Source: Closterium sp. Naga37s-1 (Eukaryota > Streptophyta > Zygnematophyceae > Desmidiales > Closteriaceae). From it: a stretch of 64,000 nucleotides of DNA. The stretch lies in assembly GCA_947471745.1 (NCBI GenBank), contig CANJKZ010000723.1:8314501-8378500 (forward strand), written 5' to 3'. This document shows positions 20,971 to 29,813 of the stretch, piece after piece. Positions within the stretch are counted from its first letter, which is position 1, and each line of letters starts with the position of its first letter. The translations under genes and the position numbers were made by a program. The notes below the pieces were generated by a model that did no database searches, was not told where the DNA came from, and worked only from the letters and a program-made list of their open reading frames with translations.

Positions 20971-23900
20971 ATGGGAGGCGAAAATGAGGACGTCGCAGAG
21001 CGAGGCGCGAACAGCAGCAGCGCCGTATCCAATCAGGTTCTGACAGCAGCAGCAGCAAGCGGATACGCCACGGGAAGCGCGGGGAAAAGTGTTAGTGGCG
21101 GTGGACGCGGCTGCGGCGGCGGCGGCGGCGGCGGTGGCATTGGCGATGGGAGAGAAGATGGAGCGGGAGAAGGGAGCGGGAAGTGGGACGGAGGGCGAGA
21201 GGAAGGTCGAGGGGCGCTGGCTGACGTGGCACTGGCAGGGCACCCTGACGACCCGCTGTCGTGGTCTGTGGAGGTGAGGGAGGTAGAGCGAGGGGGGCTG
21301 GATGGAACAGATAAGGAAGCAGGAGAAGAAATGCAAGCGTTATAAAAGAGGTAAGCGAAGATAAAGTAGACCTCTTTTTTTTTGGGGTGGGTGGGGGGGG
21401 GGGGGGGTGGGGGGGTGTTCTTGTGGCAAGTGGAATGTGGGCGAGTGGCTGCAGCACAGCCTCCAAATCTCACTGCACCGATGCACCTGCACAATGCACC
21501 CGATTCGCACACTCATGCCTCTCCCTCAACCTCCCTCCCACGCCTATTCACTCGGGCCCCGCAGGGCGTGGCGAGTGGTTGCAGAGGGAGGGCTTCGGCG
21601 AGTACAGGGGGGTGTTGGCCACGCAGCAGATCAACGGCCGAGCACGGGCGAGCTACAGTTGAAAAAGAAAAGAAAAACTCTAACACACCTCCCATCAACC
21701 CATCTCCCCGCAGGGCGTGGGCGAGTGGTTGCAGAGGGAGGGCTTCGGCGAGTACAGGGGGGTGTTTGCCACACAGCAGGTCAACGGTGCTGTGCTGCTG
21801 CTGTTTAGCGAAAACTTCAAAACATCTCCTTTCTTCCTACAGGGCGTGGGCGAGTACAGGGGGGTGTTTGCAGCGCAGCAGGTGAACAGGCAAGCAGGGG
21901 CCAGCTGAGGAGAGCACAGGGGAGCGCGTTTTCCTTCTTGATTCTAACGCATCTCCCTTCCTTGTCCCCACAGAGCGTGGGCGAGTGGCTGCAGAGGGAA
22001 GGCTTTGGCGAGTACAGAGGGGTGTTTGCCACACAGCAGGTTAACGGCGCTGTGCTGCTGCGGCTGTCCCGGGAATCCCTGGCGGAGCTGGTGCCGTCGC
22101 TGGGACCCAGAATGGCCGTTCTGGACGCTATAGAAAAGCTGCGAGGTGCGCTACGGGGGGGATGGGTGGGAGAGTGAGTGTGGGCCGGGTGGGTGGGAGA
22201 GTGGTACAGGAAGGCTGGATGAGAGGAGCTGGTGTTGTCGCTGGGGCTGACTTTTGAGTCAAAAGTCAGAATGGCCGTGCTGAACATAATAGAGTGAGGG
22301 AGTGTGTGATTGCGTGAGGAATGAGCCAGGAGAGCATAGGGGAGGGGGGGCACCTATTGGCTGAGGTGAACCACAGGGAATGTAAAGAGGAGGGTTGGTT
22401 GGATAACAAGAGGAAGGCACAGGGCCGTCTTATTAAACGTCAAATCTAGCCGTGTTCCTCTTGTTTTTTTTTTTCTTGCTGTAATCTTGTTTATTCTCCC
22501 CCCAGGGTGGAAGGCAGGACCACGGCACGTGGGCGAGGGGCTAGTATCGGGCTTGCATGCCTTTGCGGCAAAATTCGTGCATGGACTGGATCACCTGCTG
22601 GTGGGTGCAGTGCGGTGCAGTGCGGTCTGGTGCAGTGCAGTGCTGTGGTAGTGGCGAACCCCGTGTGTGCTGCTGCCTCCATGTGGTTCCTTGTCATGCT
22701 GTGGTCTGGTCCGTCAGTGTGTTACAGCATGACAAGGAACCATATGCAGCAGCACACATAGAGCAGCACACATGCAGCAGCACACATGCAGCAGCACACA
22801 TGCAGCAGCACACATGCAGCAGCGCACATGCAGCAGCACACATGCATGTGGTTCCTTGTCATGTAAGGTCTTGTCATGCTGTGGTCTGGTCCGTCAGTGT
22901 GTTGCAACTTACAATCGTGCTCTGTCTGTGCTACGTCCTTAACTAACTCCGGTATTGATGATACGGCGGTGTATGCCGGGTCATCTGTGCTCTGCACATG
23001 CGCGTGTGTTGATGGGGACTGGGGGATGGGAGGGAGGAGGGGTGCATGTGTGTGTCACGTTTGTGTGTGTGTGCTGTGCTGTGCATGTGCTGTGCATGTG
23101 CTGTGCATGTGCTGTGCATGTGCTGTGCATGTGCTGTGCATGTCATCGCATACACCTGTTGTTGCCATGCATGTGTGGTTTGTGTGTGTTGCGCATGTGA
23201 GAGGGAGAGGGGTGCGTGTGCGTCGTGTGTCACGTGTGCGTGTGTCACGTGTGCGTGTGTCACGTGTGTGCTGCGCTGTGCTGTGCTGTGCATGTCATGT
23301 CATACACCTGTTGTTGTCACCTTCCTTTGATGCACCCTTTGTTGCTATGCAGAACGACCCTATAGAGGGTGCATCAAAGGAAGGAGTATCGGGACTAATG
23401 CACGGCCTCAGTATGGGAATCACAGGGTAAGTAAGCCGGTCCTCTTCCCCCACATACACTCTCCCTCACCCCTCCCATCCCATCACACACCCCCACACTA
23501 CCCACACACCCCCTGGAACCCCCTCACAACCCCACACACCACCCACACCCCCCCCACACTCCCACTCCACCCACACACCACTCCACTCACACACCACTCC
23601 ACTCACACACCACTCCACTCACACACCACACCACCCACACCCCCCCCCACACTCCCACTCCACCCACACACCACTCCACCCACACACCACTCCACTCACA
23701 CACCACTCCACTCACACACCACTCCACTCACACACCACTCACACACAGCAGCTGGAAATTTCACTGAAACAGAATGTTCATTACCCCTGCTTCTCTTGAC
23801 CTTGTCTGTCGTAACTCCCCCGCCTGTCTTGTCTCCCTGTCCCCCAGCGCCATCAAGCATCCAGTAGAGGGAGTGGCGATGCTCTCGGCTCTCTCAGCAG

Positions 23901-26900
23901 ATAGGAGCGTCACCGATACAGAATGCTCATCTCACCTCCCATTCTCTCTTTACCCCCTCCTCCCCTTGCCTCAACTCAACTCAACTTCCCCAGCGCCATC
24001 AAGCATCCAGTAGAGGGAGTGGCGATGCTCTCTCAGCAGCTAGGAGACGGTTTCCGCCGTACCCCCGACGCGCTCTTCGGCCGCTCACCTGCACTAGAAG
24101 ACAAACAGGGCTCCGCTCCCCCCTCCCCCGTCATCACTCCACTCCCCTCCTCCTCCTCCGCCTCCTCCTCCGCTTTCTATGGCCCCCCCTCCGCCTCCTC
24201 CCCCTTCCCTACCTCGTTTCCTGGTTCTTCCTCCCGACAGGAGGACCCTGTGGGGCTGTTATCGCACCCCACCGCACTGCACCTAGACCCAGCGTTTGGG
24301 TCCTCCTCCTCTGTATCCCCTTCTCAAGCTCTGTCCCGTTATAAGCCCAGCTCGTCCCCTGGATCAGCAACAACGAAGCTAGGCTCAGGGATGGCTGTGG
24401 GGGACGAGAGGGGAGCGGGGGAGGAGAAGGGGGAAGGGGGCGGAAGGGGGGGAAGTCCTGGGGGAGGGGGAAGCGGAGGAGTGGGGGGAAATGGAGGAAA
24501 TGGCTGGGGAGGAGGTGGGGAGGGTTCTGAACGGCCGGCGTTGACAGGGGGGGAGAGTGGTGGTGGCGGCGGTGGTGGTGGGGTTAATAGTAATAGCGGT
24601 GCTGGTGGGATGGTAGTGACGAGTGCTCCCATGATGGTGAGGAGGATAGAAGAGGCGAAGCCTGACTTTCTCAAGGATGAGGGGGATGGGTCGCGGCCGG
24701 CACACATAGGGGAGGGCATTCTGGTGGGCATGCGGTGCTTCGGCAGCGACCTGTATGATGGCATTACTGGGATTGTGGTGAGTGGGTGGGGTGGGGTCGG
24801 GTGGGGTGCAGTGGGTGTGGGGTGTGGTGCACACATAGGGGAGGGCATTCTGGTGGGCATGCGGTGCTTTGGCAGCGACCTGTATGATGGCATTACTGGG
24901 ATTGTGGTGAGTGTAAGGGGTGTGGTGAGGTTGGGTGGGGTGGGGTGGAGTGGGGTGGGGTGGGGTGGGGTGGGGTGGGGTGGGCATGGGGCCTGTGTGT
25001 AGCTTTGCACGAGCAGCGACCTGTATGATGGGCTCACTGGGATAGTGGTGCGTGGGTGGGGTGGTATTGGATTGGATGGGGTGAATTGGGGTGGGGTGGG
25101 AATGGGATTTGTAGTGCACATGGCCATTAGACAGCTAATAGCCGTAGCTTACGCTGCACTGCACGCACATGTACCATCTGTGCGCATGCATGGTATGGAC
25201 TCACAATGTTGTCTCTCTGCTCATTCATCCCCCCTTGACATTCATGCGCTCATGCGTGCACCTCCCAATGCACGCATGGATGCATAAATGCATGCAGACG
25301 GAGCCAATGAAGGCCATGGCCATGGCGCGAGACAAGGGGTCAGGGTCACCCGCAGTGCCGGTAGCTGCGGCCTTTTGAGGCACCTCAAAAGTTGCATTTG
25401 TTCTCTCCTTGTATCCATTCATGCATCCATGCATCCATGCATCAATGCATGCATGCATTCAATGCCTCCAATGCCTCCAATGCATGCAGACGGAGCCAAT
25501 GAAGGCCATGGCCATGGCGCGAGACAAGGGATCAGGGTCACCCGCGGTGCCAGCAGCAGCAGTCATGCGAGGGCTGGCTAAGGGACTTGCAGGGTCAGTC
25601 ACTGCAGTCAGTGCAGTCAGTGCAGTCAGTGCAGTCAGTGCAGTCAGTGCAGTCAGTGCAGTCAGTGCAGTCAGTGCAGTCAATGCAGTCAGTGCAGTCA
25701 GTGCAGTCAGTGCAGTCAATGCAGTCAGTGCAGTCAATGCAGTCAGTGCAGTCAGTGCAGTCAGTGCAGTCAGTGCAGTCAGTGCAGTCAGTGCAGTCAG
25801 TGCAGTCAATGCAGTCAGTGCAGTCAATGCAGTCAGTGCAGTCAATGCAGTCAGTGCAGTCAGTGCAGTCAGTGCAGTCAATGCAGTCAGTGCAGTCAAT
25901 GCAGTCAGTGCAGTCAGTGCAGTCAGTGCAGTCAGTGCAGTCAATGCAGTCAGTGCAGTCAATGCAGTCAGTGCAGTCAATGCAGTCAGTGCAGTCAGTG
26001 CAGTCAATGCAGTCAATGCAGTCATTCCCACTTGTGCCTACCGCGTTCTCGTCTTCTCACTCCGTTCGTTCTTCAGAGCCCTTCTTCTCATCCTCGTCCT
26101 GCCCACGGAGCCCCAGATAGGAGCCATGTCTTTACATGGCAGCGACTGATTCAACTGTAAATATTGTTGTTCAAAAGACTTCTCACTCGGTTTGTTGTTC
26201 AGAGCCCTTCTTCTCATCCTCGTCCTGCCCACGACGTCGACCTGTTTCGTCTTTTATGTTTCTGTAGACAGAACGTCCTTTTCAAGTTAATGGCCTTTTT
26301 TGCCTGAGTGTATCCGTTTTCTTGCGTGTATGTGTGCGTGCGTGCGTGCGTGCGTGCGTGCGTGTGTGCGTGTGTGTGTGTGTGTGCATGTATGGCCTCA
26401 CTCCGTCATGCCTTGTCCAATGTCTGCCTCAAATTCTCATTCTGCAACGCTCACCAGTGCAATCTGCAAGGTACGCCCTCTCTTACTCTCTCCATCTTCC
26501 CACAATGTGCAACAGTGTCTATACTTTTTTTTTTTTTTTCCGCACACTCTCCCATCCATCTCATCCATTCCTCGCGGGTACGTCCGCCCAGCCGCCCAAC
26601 CCTGCCACATCTCCTTCTTTTATCTTGCATCTCTCGACAACATGTAGCAAAGGGGGCTTTTAGCTAGCAAAAGCAACAGCAGAGGGAACAATTGCTCACA
26701 ATGGCAGGAACAGCACCGTCACAGTTTACTCTCTCAACCCTCTCTTCTCAAACCCCCTGTCTTTATCTCCTCTTCCTCGTCTCGCCACCTACAGCCTGTA
26801 GCAGGAGGCTTCAGGGGCAGGTGCTACATGCGACAGTGGAGAGGATAATAGACTGTCCCCTGTCCCTGCCACAGACGATTCTTAGAGGTCTCTTTCCCAA

Positions 26901-28241
26901 CCCCCAGCCACCCCACCACACACCCCCCCACCCTCCTGTCTTATCTCTGCCACCTCTCACCACAACGCCAGCCTGTGGCAGGGGGCTTTGAGCTGGCACA
27001 TGCGACGGTGGAGGGGATAATAGCCACGCCACAGACGCTGGCAGCGGCAGCGAGGGATGGGCCGGCTATTCAGGACACGCCCACGTACCAGCGCCTTGCT
27101 GCTCTGCGCCTGCTGCCAGGTGAGTGTGTGCTCTCTCTGTGTGCCTGTGGCAAGAGCTTAGGCGCCTCATAACCAGCCATTCAGGACACGCCCACGTACC
27201 AGCGCCTTGCTGCTCTGCGCCTGCTGCCAGGTGAGTTGAGCTCCTTCCTACCTCCGCTCTCTGTGTATTCAAGAGTTGGTGTATATGCTCGAGACTCACC
27301 AGGACACGCCCATGTACCAGCGCCTTGCTGCTCTGCGCCTGCTGCCAGGTGAGTTGAGCTCCTTCCTACCTCCGCTCTCTGTGTATTCAAGAGTTGGTGT
27401 ATATGCTCGAGACTCACCAGGACACGCCCATGTACCAGCGCCTTGCTGCTCTGCGCCTGCTGCCAGGTGAGTTGAGCTCCTTCCTACCTCCGCTCTCTGT
27501 GTATTCAAGAGTTGGTGTATATGCTCGAGACTCACCAGGACACGCCCATGTACCAGCGCCTTGCTGCTCTGCGCCTGCTGCCAGGTGCGTTCCTGCTCGC
27601 TTTGTGTGCGCCTGCTGCCTTGGCCTGTGAATAGACTCAAGAGCCACCAGGTCACACCCACCTACCAGCGCCTTGCTGCCCTGCGCCTGCTGCCGGGTGT
27701 GTCTCTTCCTTCCTGCGTGCTCTGTGTATCTGCTGAGCTGATCCTGGCACATTTTCCAGAGAGCTTTGTGCGCCCAGCCCACACACCACCACCTTGCTGC
27801 CATGCGCCTGCTGCTGGGTGCGTCTCGTCTACTCTCCTCTGCTGTTCTGCGTTCTGCACCTGCCGTTCTGTGCTGCGTTTTGCACAAGACCTCTCTTTGA
27901 ATCATGATCTCCCTATTCTCCCTGCTCCCTTCTTCTCCTCTCCCTCCAGCACAATCATCGGAGGCCATCTCGTGCATGGGGCAGGCAGCACAGCACGGCA
28001 GCATGAGCCCTGCTGCTGTGCTTTCTCAAGGACTCTCTTAGAACTTGATCCCTTGTTCTTTCTTCTCTCTCCCCTTCCCCCTCTCCCCTCCTCCTCCCTT
28101 CCTCCAGCGCAATCGTCAGAGGCCATATCGCGCATGGGGCAGGCAGCACAGCACAGCAGCATGAGCCCTGCAGCAGCAGCGCTGCAGATGAGCGAGCTGA
28201 GCCACAGGGGGGAGATGGGTGCGGGCACGGGTGGGGTGTGA
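20971..28241 (+). CDS. SAM-domain protein with VPS13-like C-terminal region
   Basis: Eight exons with consistent phases: 20971-21273, 21974-22145, 22506-22600, 23353-23426, 23994-24777, 25490-25597, 26972-27119, 28108-28241; 605 aa, TGA at 28,239. After a Gly-rich leader, residues about 97-160 form a SAM domain (SVGEWLQREGFGEYRGVF...AELVPSLGPRMAVLDAIEKL). The rest repeats the glycine-rich pattern seen near the C-terminus of VPS13/ATG2-type bridge lipid transporters: GEGLVSGLHAFAAKF, GLMHGLSMGITGAIKHPVEG, DLYDGITGIVTEPMKAM, VMRGLAKGLAG, PVAGGFELAHATVEGI. A Ser/Pro- and Gly-rich disordered segment separates the two groups. It is far too short to contain a lipid-channel groove, so it may be an adaptor. 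The VPS13 relation is inferred from pattern. The donor at 25,597 is uncertain because a repeat array starts there. Confidence 0.7.
21560..21905 (+). repeat. Three extra copies of the start of the SAM exon
   Basis: The sequence for GVGEWLQREGFGEYRGVF with its acceptor recurs at about 21,563, 21,712 and, shortened, 21,838. The complete exon starts at 21,974. Confidence 0.85.
22214..22295 (+). repeat. Copy of the SAM exon end interrupted by a palindrome
   Basis: The segment matches 22,086-22,140 (sequence for AELVPSLGPRMAVLDAIE). Where the exon reads CTGGGACCCAGAATGG, the copy has CTGGGG followed by CTGACTTTTGAGTCAAAAGTCAG, then AATGG. Confidence 0.85.
22745..22848 (+). repeat. 14-bp tandem repeat (GCAGCAGCACACAT)n flanked by a duplicated inverted block
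   Basis: About seven units lie between two blocks containing GTGGTTCCTTGTCATG. GCATGACAAGGAACCA at about 22,728 is inverted relative to them, so the region can fold. Confidence 0.8.
23060..23150 (+). repeat. 11-bp repeat (TGTGCATGTGC)n
   Basis: About seven copies lie in intron 3 of the SAM/VPS13-like gene, with related CACGTGTGCGTGTGT repeats near 23,230. Confidence 0.85.
23520..23750 (+). repeat. 16-bp repeat (CACACCACTCCACTCA)n
   Basis: C/A-rich tandem array of about a dozen imperfect units in intron 4. Confidence 0.85.
23844..23900 (+). repeat. Copy of the start of exon 23994-24777
   Basis: The acceptor plus the sequence for AIKHPVEGVAMLS is repeated about 147 bp upstream of the true exon. 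Confidence 0.85.
24829..25060 (+). repeat. Two copies of the end of exon 23994-24777
   Basis: The sequence for AHIGEGILVGMRCFGSDLYD with its GTGGTGAGTG donor is repeated at 24,829-24,911. A partial, more diverged copy lies at 25,012-25,055. (GGGGT)n lies between them. Confidence 0.85.
25286..25395 (+). repeat. Copy of exon 25490-25597 start ending in a palindrome
   Basis: The acceptor plus the sequence for TEPMKAMAMARDKGSGSPAV is repeated. The copy then runs into GCGGCCTTTTGAGGCACCTC and AAAAGTTGC at about 25,368-25,396. Confidence 0.88.
25598..26025 (+). repeat. 9-bp minisatellite (GCAGTCARTG variants), about 47 units
   Basis: The array is a near-perfect mix of GCAGTCAGT and GCAGTCAAT units. 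It is open in all frames and begins exactly where exon 6 of the SAM/VPS13-like gene should end. Every GCAGTCAGT unit carries a GTCAGT splice-donor-like hexamer. Confidence 0.95.
26786..26880 (+). repeat. Copy of the start of exon 26972-27119
   Basis: CCTGTAGCAGGAGGCTTCAG and the following ACAGTGGAGAGGATAATAG match the true exon with a stop and small deletions. Confidence 0.8.
27176..27825 (+). repeat. Six extra copies of the end of exon 26972-27119
   Basis: The sequence for DTPTYQRLAALRLLPG with its CAGGTGAG donor recurs at about 27,178, 27,300, 27,420, 27,540, 27,655 and (decayed) 27,780. The middle copies are spaced exactly 120 bp apart and are nearly identical, spacer included. The younger part is therefore a clean tandem array. 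Confidence 0.92.
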
Positions 28242-28600
28242 GTGAGTGGGGTGTGAGGGACTAGGTGGGGCGTGAGTGGTTGGCTCCTGTGTGTTTGCTG
28301 CAGCGCTGCAGATGAGCGAACTGAGCCACAGGGGGGAGATGGGAGCGAGCACGGGTGGGGTGTGAATGGTTGAATGTGTGGTTGAGCGGTTGAGTTAGTG
28401 CTTGAGTCGGTGGGGTGTGAGTGAGTGGGGTGTGAGAGGAGAGAGTGAGTCGGTGGGTGGGTGGGTGAGTGTGCGAGTGAGTGGGTGGGTGGGTGGGTGA
28501 GTGAGTGAGTGAGTGAGTGTGTGAGTGTGTGTGGGTGAGTGAAAGGAGAAGTTACAAGAGGAGTCACCAGCAGATGAGCAAGCTGAGCCTCAGGGGGGAA
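27940..28600 (+). repeat. Copies of last-exon segments
   Basis: The sequence for SSEAISCMGQAAQ occurs at about 27,955 before the true exon at 28,108. The sequence for LQMSELSHRGEMG recurs after the stop at about 28,305 and 28,570. (GTGA/GTGG)n simple repeats fill 28,440-28,540. Confidence 0.8.
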
Positions 28601-29670
28601 ATGGGCATGGGTATAGGCAGGGCACGGCAATGAATTGCCCTTTATTTGCAGGTGTAAAACTTGGAGTGCATGTACCGTATATCTGGCTGGTGGTGTGGTG
28701 AGGTTGCTGTACAATTGATTGGGCACATCAATGCTAGTGTTTCCACTTCATTGTTGTTCCCTTCATGTGCATCACCATCCCCTGTTTTGCTTGTAATGTG
28801 GATGATGTTTTGCTACAATGAAGTATTATCGGGGTTACATAGGGGAAACATGAAAATGTCTCTGTGTCGGTAACCGTATACCGTAACTGTAAACAGTATC
28901 ACGTGCAAAACAGCACAAAGCTTGCACATACAATCTCATCGCATAACGAGTACACTAATGCAGCACTCTGTAAGGGAGCCACTCTGGCTGGGATTGTGCA
29001 GTAAGAGTTGATACCATACCATACTGTAAGTGTGTAACACGGGTCGGGTAGGATCAGAAAAGAGCTCAGCCCATCCTTCATCCAAGTTCCCTTCCTTCCT
29101 TCCCATCCCCCGCTTCCACACCACGCATCGCACACAAGAAAGCGGGGAGGGGGGGGTTACTACCTACTTTGGAGGCACCTCAGCAAAAGGCCCCTACCTA
29201 TACACACACCATTCCCCTGCCACAGGCTCAGCTGATCACTCCACTCCATTCCTGAAACCATGACCTGAGTCAACGGTATGCAATGCAGACACAAACCACG
29301 CAGCTGGCGGCAGGCAGTCCGTTTCAGAAAGCCCCTCAAACACAGCAGGCAGGTCCGTCCACTCGCTAGTCCGTTCCCCAGGCCACAGGTCACAAACGCC
29401 CCACCCACGCCCTTTCTCCACACATCTGAAACAAGCCCGTTTCAGAAAGCCCCTCAGACACAGCAGGCTGGTCCGTCCACTCGCTCGTCCGTTCCCCAGG
29501 GGCCAGGCCTCGCACACGCCCCACCCACGCCCTTTCTCCACACATACGGTATAACTGAAACAAGCCCTCTTCATCACGCCTATCAGGTTCCTCCTCGCGT
29601 CTTCTCCTTCTCATGCTTTCACAAGCCTGAAAGCTCCCAAGGGATCCCCCTGACAGCCACCACACCCCTC
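28601..29670. other. Intergenic between convergent genes, with duplicated blocks
   Basis: No gene was found. Two copies of a block starting CCGTTTCAGAAAGCCCCTCA lie at about 29,318 and 29,437, together with CCCCACCCACGCCCTTTCTC. Confidence 0.65.
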
Positions 29671-29765
29671 CCTCACGCCTTCAGCTCTGTCGGAATGCCC
29701 TTAAAAGCCTCAAATGTCTGAATCGGATACTCGACATGCGGCAACAACGCCCCTCCACTCCCACC
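29671..29765 (-). repeat. Copy of the last exon end of the alpha/beta hydrolase gene
   Basis: This segment is about 85% identical by eye to 29,812-29,906 (sequence for EYPIQTFEAVKGILTELKA and the stop). It lies downstream of the real stop codon. Confidence 0.85.
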
Positions 29766-29813
29766 CTCCCAGCAATCCCCATAGACCCTTGTCACAGCCT
29801 CACCCACCCTCCC

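Noticed and set aside
25409-26149. A 246-codon ORF on plus and a 190-codon ORF on minus over the 9-bp array
   Set aside because: The repeat is open in all frames. Only the first part (25,490-25,597) is supported as coding.
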